Shown: in pieces, positions 17,651 to 25,657 of the stretch
Layout of the letters: every line of letters begins with the position of its first letter
How positions within the stretch are numbered: position 1 is the stretch's first letter
From: Coemansia sp. RSA 922
Lineage: Eukaryota > Kickxellomycota > Kickxellomycetes > Kickxellales > Kickxellaceae
Length of the DNA stretch: 27,838 nt
Direction: 5' to 3'
NCBI GenBank assembly: GCA_027577415.1
Contig: JANBQS010000187.1
Location: 1-27,838, forward strand
The notes under the pieces: generated by a model
The model's input: the letters and a program-made list of their open reading frames with translations, nothing else
Told to the model about the DNA's origin: nothing
Database searches by the model: none
Made by a program: the position numbers and the translations under genes

Positions 17651-18433
17651 ATGTCTGCCGACCGTAACACTACGACAAATACCAAAGCTAGCTGTCCCGT
17701 TGACCACAACGCACCAGCTGCCACCGCTCCTCACAGCCGGCCCGAGTGTCCCGTGGACCACACACAGCGACAGCAAGCACCGAGCTTTGCCCAGTCTCTA
17801 TTCGGCACCAGCAACCAGCCAGAAGCGCCAAAGTGTCCAGTAGACCACGCCGATGGAGAAAAATCCGCACCTATCAATCCCCTAAACATGATGCCACAGC
17901 TCACGCAAGACATGCACGCTGACCAAACGACGCCACTCTCCACAGAGCGCGAGTTCTCGACCATCCCGCGGTCAAACGCCGAAGCTGTGTGGGAATACCC
18001 GTCGCCCCAGCAATTCTACAACGCACTCGCTCGGAAAAACATGGCTGCGCCCGAGGAATACGTCGATGTAATGGTTGACATACACAATTTCCTTAACGAA
18101 GGTGCGTGGAACGAAGTCCTCAAGTGGGAGGCCCGCCACAAGGAGTGCTTGATGCCTAGACTGACTCGCTTGCAAGGGAGACCAAATGATCTTAGCCCTA
18201 TGGCGAGGTTCTCGTCCTGGATCCATGGCGTCCGTCCTTTTGATCGCCATGACTGGTATGTTGACCGCTGCGGAAAGCAGGTCAGATACGTTATCGACTA
18301 TTATGAGGGCGTACCTGAAGGCGATACCCCTGTATTTAACCTCGTTGTCAGGCCGGCCATCGACGACTTTAGCAGCCTGACTGATCGCGCCAAGCAGCTG
18401 TGGGACGATGCCAAGGAAAAGTACCTAAGTTAG
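17651..18433 (+). CDS. CYC3: Holocytochrome c synthase (cytochrome c heme lyase) with three CPV motifs
   Basis: This 260-aa enzyme attaches heme to the CXXCH cysteines of apocytochrome c in the mitochondrial intermembrane space. The N-terminus carries three CPVDH heme-regulatory-type motifs at Cys15, Cys33 and Cys62. The conserved domain starts near YPSPQQFYNALARKN. His145 in DIHNFLNEGAWNEVLKWE corresponds to the essential heme-ligating His of human HCCS. ARFSSWIHGVRPFDRHDWYVDRCG and the VRYVIDYY...D.P.F...VRPA block follow, as in the whole family. Length and start agree with yeast and human enzymes (about 270 aa). It could be the cytochrome c1-directed form (Cyt2), which the sequence alone does not exclude. 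Confidence 0.95.
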   Translation: MSADRNTTTNTKASCPVDHNAPAATAPHSRPECPVDHTQRQQAPSFAQSLFGTSNQPEAPKCPVDHADGEKSAPINPLNMMPQLTQDMHADQTTPLSTEREFSTIPRSNAEAVWEYPSPQQFYNALARKNMAAPEEYVDVMVDIHNFLNEGAWNEVLKWEARHKECLMPRLTRLQGRPNDLSPMARFSSWIHGVRPFDRHDWYVDRCGKQVRYVIDYYEGVPEGDTPVFNLVVRPAIDDFSSLTDRAKQLWDDAKEKYLS

Positions 18434-18551
18434 AACCAACCCCCTTTTTGAATAAACATGTAATTTTTTGAACGCAATTGCCAGGAAGAAGATAAAAAGT
18501 TGCATTTGTGTTATAAGAAAAAAAGAGAGCTAGATGGCCTAAAATGTAATC

Positions 18552-19814
18552 TTAGGCAAACAGCTCAGGAGTCGTCTGGCTCATTTTTAGCGCAGTCTCC
18601 TTGACGCGAATCTCCCACTGCTGCAGGCGCTCGACCAAGTCCTTGATCTGGCCCTTGCCCAAGTAGCGTGGCTGCACCCACTGCACAGTGACCACTTGCT
18701 CGACCTGGTCGATTCCGCCGCGGATCAGACCCAGGGCCAACGCCTTCATCACCAAGTGCTCGATCTCGCCAGCAGGCAATTTGGTCTCAGCCGAAATAGT
18801 ACCAAACGAAACTGCACGCGCCCCAGCGCCCTGCCTCTTAAACATAGACTCGATAAGCGCCATAAGCCTGATCTTTTGCTGCAAGAACGGCTCCTGCTGC
18901 TTGAGCAATGGCTGCCCATGAAGCTTGCTGACCAGTGACTCAAACTTGCCAATATCGCCCGAGTTAAACGCCAATAGCAAAGTGAGCATCCACGCGTGCT
19001 CCGTATCGCGCAACGACTCAATGATCGGGTGCGAGAGCAAATCGCCAAAATTATAAATAGTGTCGCTCAGCAGCGCAGCAATCGACAGATCGTACGCACG
19101 CTGCACGCGGTCTTCAGTACCCAGTTCCTGAATATCAATACAGGCCAGGAGTAGTAGCGCGTTCTTATAGTACTGTCCAAACACCGCCTTGGCCTTGTAG
19201 TAGTCAGCGCACACGCGGTAAAAGCTCGCATAGATAACAGGCTCAACATGCGAAAAAGACTGAATCATCTTTTCGCATTTCTCCAAAGTCTCTCGCGTAC
19301 TATCCAAATCGTTCAACAACAGTCTGAAATGCGCCCCCTCCAACGATGCCAGTGCATAGGCTTCCTGCGAATCTGGCTTATTCACCTCTTCGCTAATCTT
19401 TATCATAAACTCGGACGCCGCTGGAATACTGTCAAACTGCCGAGCTGCCGCCAACGCAAAAAGGACGAGTTTGACCTTGTTCATGTGCTTTTGCCAGTCT
19501 CTAACAAACTCTGTATATATGCTGACCCGGTATGCCGCTGCCTCGGGAAGGTTGATAAACGTATCCACATGCTTTGTGAGCTGATGCCAAATCCTACAGA
19601 CACCAAGGAGTCAATAATAATATAAAAAAACAGAATTTAGAATATACGTCATCCACATTTAATGGATTTGACAAAAGACCTTTTTTTGTGAATGGGGGTG
19701 AACTCACTTTCTCTCGTAGAGGTCCTCGAATTCGCTAAAGTAATGAGCTAGCTCGCTAGGTGCCTCGCGCTGCTGCTGTTGCAGATAGTTGGTCACAGCG
19801 TTGTCGATTTCCAT
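18552..19814 (-). CDS. RPN9: 26S proteasome lid subunit Rpn9 (PSMD13), two exons
   Basis: Exon 1 is 19814-19708 and exon 2 is 19593-18552, encoding 382 aa against 393 in yeast and 376 in human. Rpn9 is a PCI-domain subunit of the 19S lid. The splice restores the family's LYERKIWHQLT segment near the N-terminus. The helical-repeat region contains AYDLSIAALLSDTIYNFGDLLSHP, nearly the yeast sequence. The PCI winged helix is at about 290-345, with LPAGEIEHLVMKALALGLIRG and the WVQPR strand. I chose the ATG at 19814 because it puts 36 residues before the conserved block, as in other fungi. The frame is open further upstream, with ATGs at 19901 and 19937, but that part has no family likeness. Confidence 0.94.
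19594..19707 (-). other. Spliceosomal intron in RPN9
   Basis: This 114-nt intron has a GTGAGT donor at 19707-19702 and a CTGTAG acceptor ending at 19594. The splice is phase 2 and joins ERK to IWHQLT, which is conserved across Rpn9 proteins. Confidence 0.88.
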
Positions 19815-20221
19815 GTTCTCCAAAAAAAAAGATGAGCAATAGTTATTAAAGTTGGATTGAGAGTATGAAAACAAAAGCTCGTACATACGCGAACCCGCCA
19901 TGGTAGACGTAAGCCTTCCATCTGAAATTAAGAACATCGCTGATCGTGATCAAAGACTGACATAGCCACACGTAGTAATTACGCAATCAAGCGAGAGGAG
20001 GTGCAATCAGAAACATTGGCTCTACCTTTGAAGTCAAGCCATGCCGCAGCAGCACTGCCACTGAAAAGAAAAAAAAAAAGGAAAAGGACGGCCTCTGCCA
20101 GAAAACATCCACGTCTCTTCTCTTCTCTTCTTTCCAATTTTTTTCTAATCATATTTAACGTTCTCTATTCCTATTTACCATGTTTCAGTTTGATAGTAGC
20201 AAATAATATTGTGTTTATGTC

Positions 20222-20551
20222 ATGCACAAGGTCAATTTAAAGCTTAGTGAGCCATTTATGTTATTCTTAGAGAAGGGGTGTACAGTGGAGAACTTTAAGA
20301 AAGCTATCATGGAGCATATGTCCCCAGATATGAACCAATATTACAGAGATGGTAACTTTAAAGTAATCTCAAAGTCGCAGATAAATGAGAATGGCGGTTT
20401 TAAAGACATTGTAGATTCTGCCACATATGGCGAGGGCAATGTTATAGACTTTGAAGGGCACGAAAAAGTCTACGACCCTATATTAGAACACGATGTTATA
20501 TATATTTATACGTGCAGCGCAACACATCATATAACACCCATGAACCAATAG
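20222..20551 (+). CDS. Hypothetical small protein, 109 aa
   Basis: The ATG frame encodes a soluble alpha/beta protein with no signal peptide. The first 35 residues (KVNLKLSEPFMLFLEKGC, then a helix TVENFKKAIMEHM) look like the strand-strand-helix opening of a ubiquitin-like fold. The rest (IDFEGHEKVYDPILEHDVIYIYT) is strand-rich. I do not recognise the family. Its codons are AT-rich compared with the housekeeping neighbours, which would suit a young or fast-evolving gene. It stands alone between RPN9 and the F-box pair. Confidence 0.5.
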   Translation: MHKVNLKLSEPFMLFLEKGCTVENFKKAIMEHMSPDMNQYYRDGNFKVISKSQINENGGFKDIVDSATYGEGNVIDFEGHEKVYDPILEHDVIYIYTCSATHHITPMNQ

Positions 20552-20908
20552 TAGCTTATAGCTAACATCGGCTGTTTTGCTTTATTAGTTTAACTAAAGT
20601 ATTTGTTTATAGACCAACATGTATTTAAAGTTATTAAATTATCCTAGTTTTCTCTCAAGTGCAATTTACCACTGTTAGATTTTAGAGCGAAGTGAACTAG
20701 CGTAGGCTTATAAAATAATGTGTCAATAAATTAATACTGGAAAGGTTAAAGAAAAGAAGAAAGAGGTTAGCCGGTCAAACACGCACTATATCCAAAGTGC
20801 CAAACAAACCAGTGAACCGTGGGAATGACTGAGCCGAGTCAAGACATATGACAATGGTACCGAGATCCAAAAGAGATATTTAACAACCACTTATTCACTT
20901 GGTGCAGT
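20552..20908. other. Intergenic region
   Basis: I see no gene in this AT-rich interval. It contains the 3' flanks of the convergent small ORF and the first F-box gene. Confidence 0.5.
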
Positions 20909-22561
20909 CTAACGTGTACTGCGAGTAAGCCATTCTAGTTGCTGGGCATACTTGCTAAATGGCCCGCTAACAAGTGCTTCTGAGATTCGAGCACCAAAGG
21001 AGGTATCAATTCTGTTAAAAAGCTTGAGTTGGCGAAGGCTAGGGCATGCAAGTGCCAGAAGCATAGCACAATCTGCTGTTTCACTAATCTCCATGGAGCT
21101 AGCATGAATGTTACATGTTTGCAAGGTTTTCTCAGATGAATGACCTTTAAGGGCAAAAAGGTCAGGCAGGTTGTCATACAGAACTTCTTCAAATTCTGAG
21201 CCCAGACCAATTATTACACATGCGAGCTTCTTCAGAGCAGGAAGTAATTCCAACAGATCCAATATATCAGACAGATACAACCGATTGAAAGCAGCATCCA
21301 AAACGCGTATATGCTTGAATGTATATCCAAATGAACCTGCTAGTATCACTTGCTTGGCACAAAGTGTAGATGAGAGCCTCAACTCTTGCACACCTCCAAA
21401 CACACTACCGATGAACTTCATTAGATCTGGTTCCTGAGAAGGTGGGAAACCATTCATTCCTCGGACATGATCAACAACTACCTTGCTCAGGCTTTTGTGC
21501 TTGGTGTCAAATACGCGGTGTTCATTGATAATGTTTTTAATGGCCATGTGAAAGTGGAACCTCAGACACGTCAATGTGGCACTGTTGCCACGGAACGGCA
21601 CATCATCAGCAAATGGGTACTCATGCTGGACTCTTAGACTTTGCAATATAGGAAAGGGTACAATGTTTGGAACTGGAGGTCGAGTGTCTGCGTTGATGGG
21701 CCCAACCGAATAAACAAGCAAGCTTGTCAAGTTTGGGTAGATGACTTCATTATCATCGACATCATAAAATAATAGTTTAGAACTGCATATCCCAACTTCC
21801 AGACTCAAAAGACTGTTGGCACATTTGTGAACCAGACGCGTAGTAGTGTCTACAGGGTTCCCACAGCTCAACACTAGTGAGGTAAGTTGAGGGATAAGGT
21901 CAATGGTAGATGCCGAGTTAAAACTGAATCCTCCAAATTGAAGCACCGAGTTTTTGGTGCTGTCATATAGCGGATTCAGAAAAGCCCCAATAACATGGTC
22001 CTCACTCTCACTCAGCTTTCTTGACCTGCCAGCACACTTTACCTCCGTTGTCGTTGCTGGTGCATTGGTCATGGAATTGACTAGCTGGCCAAATTTGACA
22101 GCATTACTACTAGCACTCTCCACATCACAATTTGGGCCCAACGCGCAATCAGTAATAATAATAAGGAGCTTGTGAGTAAGTGGCAGTTTAACTACTTTGC
22201 CCATGTACTCTGACAATAGCCTGAGGGCCACACCACTGGCTATACCAGACAAGCTAACAAATAAATTGAGTTCCCTAACCAAGTTTTCAGCATCAAGTGG
22301 TAGTTGAAATTTCTCATCCCACCTAAAATTGTCAATCTCAATCATGTTACCCTTGGTATTAATACCGAGCCTGAGTGCCCTCCACAGGTATTCAAGAGCC
22401 GCCTGGCGCCAAGCACAGCACACGGACAGCAACTCTCGAACAATGACATCATTAGCATGTACAGTACCACTTGGAAGTGGTGTTCCCTCGACTGCTTGCT
22501 TTAAAATCAGGCGTAAAATGTTTAAAGGCAGAGCTTGTGCTGGCGATACTCTGACAGACAT
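20909..22561 (-). CDS. F-box/leucine-rich-repeat-like protein, 550 aa (paralogue A)
   Basis: The N-terminal segment (about 9-65) fits an F-box: LPLNILRLILKQA, then ELLSVCCAWRQAALEYLWRAL. The rest is a run of irregular LRR-like strands and turns (for example LIPQLTSLVLSCGNPV, FPILQSLRV, KHIRVLDAAFNRLYLSDILDLL) up to the C-terminus. F-box/LRR proteins are usually substrate adaptors of SCF ubiquitin ligases, binding Skp1 through the F-box. The target is unknown. It is clearly homologous over most of its length to the next upstream gene (22969-24168), with shared VSPAQ starts and SVC..WRQ.ALE.LW cores. Confidence 0.8.
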   Translation of the reverse strand: MSVRVSPAQALPLNILRLILKQAVEGTPLPSGTVHANDVIVRELLSVCCAWRQAALEYLWRALRLGINTKGNMIEIDNFRWDEKFQLPLDAENLVRELNLFVSLSGIASGVALRLLSEYMGKVVKLPLTHKLLIIITDCALGPNCDVESASSNAVKFGQLVNSMTNAPATTTEVKCAGRSRKLSESEDHVIGAFLNPLYDSTKNSVLQFGGFSFNSASTIDLIPQLTSLVLSCGNPVDTTTRLVHKCANSLLSLEVGICSSKLLFYDVDDNEVIYPNLTSLLVYSVGPINADTRPPVPNIVPFPILQSLRVQHEYPFADDVPFRGNSATLTCLRFHFHMAIKNIINEHRVFDTKHKSLSKVVVDHVRGMNGFPPSQEPDLMKFIGSVFGGVQELRLSSTLCAKQVILAGSFGYTFKHIRVLDAAFNRLYLSDILDLLELLPALKKLACVIIGLGSEFEEVLYDNLPDLFALKGHSSEKTLQTCNIHASSMEISETADCAMLLALACPSLRQLKLFNRIDTSFGARISEALVSGPFSKYAQQLEWLTRSTR

Positions 22562-22968
22562 AATGAGTAAAAAAAAACAGATGGCTTGTTGTTAAGTGCG
22601 AAGAAGTAAATGGCTAAAACTAAGGAGTAGAAAAGAAAGACATGACTGGTAGGGATACCTGCGGCCTCTTTAAAAAGGGCAGGCCATTTCTTTGGCGCTC
22701 TTTAAATGCAGTATTGTCTTCCTCCAAAGGCCCTTTTGGTCTATTCGTCAAAGAAAAAGGTGCGTCTCTCTAAAAATAGGTGTGTCCCAGTTTGTCGCAC
22801 TTGTCAGCTGCCTAATGCAGTCAATCAATGGAAACAATAAAGCTTTGGGCATACAGGTGCCAAAGGCTTGAAAAATTCCTACTTGTATGACCTATCGACA
22901 ATGTTCTGGCGAGGTAGGCACAAGTAGCTAAAATTCTAGCCTTGTTCTATGTCCATTAGACTTTTGGT
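22562..22968. promoter_or_regulatory. Upstream region of F-box paralogue A
   Basis: No gene is visible. The near-palindrome AAAGGCCCTTTT lies at 22726-22737, about 165 nt before the ATG at 22561. The related AAAGGCCTTT lies at a similar distance before paralogue B. CTCTTTAAA also occurs twice, near 22666 and 22698. Confidence 0.35.
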
Positions 22969-24168
22969 TTAAAGCTTTGATGGCAATAACGATATTTTGG
23001 CAGAGCTAGCTAGGCTGCCTAAAAAGATTGACATGGCATCTTCTGGAATAAGAGAGAGGCCATCTTGACTACGTTTGTCTATAATTTCTATCTTTTGTAG
23101 CTTCTTGTGTTTGCCAAGCACTTTACTGCTGTTAAACAGCATGACAGTATCTTGGTCAATGTGTAGTCTAAAGTACTCCAAGCTGTCATCATTGCCTCTG
23201 AAAACCACATCATCATCGAATTGATAGTCCATGTCATGTGAAAGATATTTTAATACAGGAAAGGGTACAATATTAGGGACAAGTACTCTTTCCTCTAAAA
23301 AGGCAAGTCCAAGTGCTGACATTTCCAATTGCTGCAAATTTGGATAGACAACTTCATTTCCTCTAGCATCGCGAAGCAGGGGTTCAATTAGTAAAAGGTT
23401 AATGACAAGCTTCTGAAGCGTACTTGCGGTACTGTGAACCAGGCATGGGGCAAGACTTTGTAACCTAAAGCAATTAAGCTTTAGCGAAGTGAGTTGGCCT
23501 ATGTGTGCTATTGTAGAAGGAAACTTGATTTCAAGACATTCTAAATCAAGCGTTGTGCTCTTGGCATCTTTACATAGCGAGTTTACAAGCATTCCAAATA
23601 TATCATCAACCAGCTCGCTTAGAGATCCGCTTTTACCAGCATATTTAACCTCCACTATTGTGCTTTCTTCACGCGCCATTGATTTCACGAACTTTGCAAA
23701 CTCTAGGGCGTTGCTGATAGCGCCAGACTTGGTATACCCAGGTCTAATTGGATAATCAGCAATCATAATGTTGAGATTACGTACATGCAGCGAGTTTGCC
23801 ATGTCTCCCATGTACTCTGAAAGCAGCTGGTGGGCTACTCCACTTACGATACCTGACATGGAGACACGTATATTTAGCCCTCGAACAATTGTTTCAGCGT
23901 TAATAGGTAGTTTAAACTTCTTAGCCCAGTTTGGATTCTCAATATAAACAGTGTTCATCTCATCATCAATGAAGAGGTAAACCATCTTCCACAAACGTTC
24001 AAGGGCCACCTGTCGCCAAATAGAGCACACGGACAGCAATTGCTTAACTGTATACACTTCACCTAGTATCAAGTCACACACAATCAGGGGTTGTGGCGCC
24101 GCATACTTTAAGATCGATTGAACGACATTAAAAGGAAGTCTCTGAGCCGGGGATACAGTGCTGGACAT
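22969..24168 (-). CDS. F-box/leucine-rich-repeat-like protein, C-terminally shortened (paralogue B)
   Basis: I chose the ATG at 24168 (399 aa) because MSSTVSPAQRLPFNV aligns with the start of paralogue A. An upstream ATG at 24294 would add 42 hydrophobic residues. The F-box (LPFNVVQSILKYA, QLLSVCSIWRQVALERLW) and LRR-like body follow paralogue A segment by segment, including AETIVRGLNIRVSMSGIVSGVA and VPNIVPFPVL. It stops at SLASSAKISLLPSKL, aligned with about residue 395 of A, so the last 150 or so residues of A have no counterpart. None of the three frames beyond the stop resumes the match. It may be a functional shorter paralogue or a decaying copy. Confidence 0.75.
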   Translation of the reverse strand: MSSTVSPAQRLPFNVVQSILKYAAPQPLIVCDLILGEVYTVKQLLSVCSIWRQVALERLWKMVYLFIDDEMNTVYIENPNWAKKFKLPINAETIVRGLNIRVSMSGIVSGVAHQLLSEYMGDMANSLHVRNLNIMIADYPIRPGYTKSGAISNALEFAKFVKSMAREESTIVEVKYAGKSGSLSELVDDIFGMLVNSLCKDAKSTTLDLECLEIKFPSTIAHIGQLTSLKLNCFRLQSLAPCLVHSTASTLQKLVINLLLIEPLLRDARGNEVVYPNLQQLEMSALGLAFLEERVLVPNIVPFPVLKYLSHDMDYQFDDDVVFRGNDDSLEYFRLHIDQDTVMLFNSSKVLGKHKKLQKIEIIDKRSQDGLSLIPEDAMSIFLGSLASSAKISLLPSKL

Positions 24169-24612
24169 GGCGGCAATGGATAGTTGGATTGCTAAAACAG
24201 GTGATATAAAATTAGTGGCTTTGGTGAAAAATAAAAATAAAAATAAAACTGAAAAGAGCAGAAAAGCACACCTCAGTAAGAGCACCGTGGTCATGCTTTT
24301 TGAAAGTTTTTCAATTCTTTGACTGAGTTTTTCAAAAAGCTTTGTTTAAAGGCCTTTTTACATGTAAAACATTTCACATCTAGTGGACATTCTTTCTTAT
24401 GTGTTTGTGTGTGACATGACAATAGTACCTTTCCCAAACCTCATGTCCATAATTGGGGCCATGGTTACACGATGGCCGCTATGTAGAAAATATGTGGGCG
24501 GCGAGATCATACGCTTTTGTTACTTACAAGCTAGCCCACACTCTTCGTTTCTTCCTCTTTTTGTTATCGTCGCCCAGTGCCAAAATTATTCTGCCAATAA
24601 CATAGTACAACG
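24169..24612. promoter_or_regulatory. Divergent promoter region of F-box paralogue B and the TPR-like gene
   Basis: The perfect palindrome AAAGGCCTTT lies at 24348-24357, about 180 nt before the paralogue B ATG. A hydrophobic open frame upstream of 24168 is read here as 5' leader. No other gene is seen. Confidence 0.35.
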
Positions 24613-25629
24613 ATGGCCGATACAGACGATCTTGATGACATCCATGGCTTTTTTCAGTTTGCCAATGTCTCTGACAGCGAAGATGACGACGGATTATTCG
24701 TAAGCGCAAAGCCGCGCACAGTGGAGTTCGACGTACACGCAATCAACTACACACCTAAAATCGACGAGGACGAGTGGTTTGACCACTCTCAGACCACAGA
24801 CGTAGACGACTGGATAAACACGCATACCGGAATGGATGAAGTCACATTTACCGTCCAGAACCTCTACTTTAAGGGAGAGTATGGTCGCGCCGTTGATATC
24901 TGCAAACAAGCCGTCGTGGCTTTATACAAAAAGCACGGGCCCAATATGCGGGTCGCCTTTATGCGCGAACTCTTAGAAATAGGCGCCAAGTCGGCTATAC
25001 GCATAGAAGACTTGGACAACTTGGAGTACTTTTACGACTGGTATGAGCAGTGCGGAGGCAAGAACCCTGGATACTGCATTTTTCGAGCTGAAGCATTAAC
25101 GAAATTGCGTCGACTGGATCAGGCGTTAGAGCAGCATATCGAGTATTTGGATCAGCGCAGGCTAGATGCCCAGGTCTGGGAGCTTATTGGAGAGTTGCTT
25201 GTCTCCATAGGCGACACTAAGCCTTATTCCGGGACTGGCGTGCAAACATCGTGGCTGCGTTTAGCGCTGGGCGCCTTTTTCGTTTCGCACTCGGTTATAC
25301 GCGGCTGCAAGGGATGGAGGTCCTCCGAGCTGGCCATAAAACGGAAGCAATTGCAGACAGAGCAGCTATTGAAACACGCAACAGAGACCCTACGTAAAGT
25401 GTCCCCAGGCGCGGCATCAGCAAGTAGCGGTAGTGACTGCGAGGTCATGGTCTGGGAGTTGTGCAAGACCGAGTCCACTCTAGATGAAGCCAGTCAACAA
25501 CACCTGCTGCAAAGCTGTACAGATCGGCTAGCGACATGCGTCAAGTGGATTTTTGCCCATCTCTCGCTTGGATCTCTGGACGATGTGGCTGACGAAGATG
25601 ACGAGGAGAAGAACGCAGCCGACTTGTAG
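24613..25629 (+). CDS. TPR-like helical-repeat protein, 338 aa
   Basis: The protein starts with an acidic disordered region (1 to about 65; FANVSDSEDDDGLF, DEDEWF). TPR-like helical pairs follow at about 75-200: VQNLYFKGEYGRAVDICKQAV, then a YYDWYEQCGGKNPGYCIFRAEALTKL-type pair, LDQALEQHIEYL and AQVWELIGELL. The region at 210-240 (WLRLALGAFFVSHSV) continues the helical pattern. The last residues are acidic (DVADEDDEEKN). I do not recognise an established family; it looks like a scaffold or assembly factor. It ends 28 nt from the convergent GPATCH1-like gene, so the two transcripts must overlap or abut at their 3' ends. Confidence 0.75.
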   Translation: MADTDDLDDIHGFFQFANVSDSEDDDGLFVSAKPRTVEFDVHAINYTPKIDEDEWFDHSQTTDVDDWINTHTGMDEVTFTVQNLYFKGEYGRAVDICKQAVVALYKKHGPNMRVAFMRELLEIGAKSAIRIEDLDNLEYFYDWYEQCGGKNPGYCIFRAEALTKLRRLDQALEQHIEYLDQRRLDAQVWELIGELLVSIGDTKPYSGTGVQTSWLRLALGAFFVSHSVIRGCKGWRSSELAIKRKQLQTEQLLKHATETLRKVSPGAASASSGSDCEVMVWELCKTESTLDEASQQHLLQSCTDRLATCVKWIFAHLSLGSLDDVADEDDEEKNAADL

Positions 25630-25657
25630 ACAACATATTTACTTTCTTCTTCTTGGT

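Noticed and set aside
19815..19937. Longer RPN9 N-terminus, or an extra 5' intron (GTATGT near 19888)
   Set aside because: The extra residues have no counterpart in Rpn9, and splicing that donor to the acceptor before the ATG at 19814 would break the frame.
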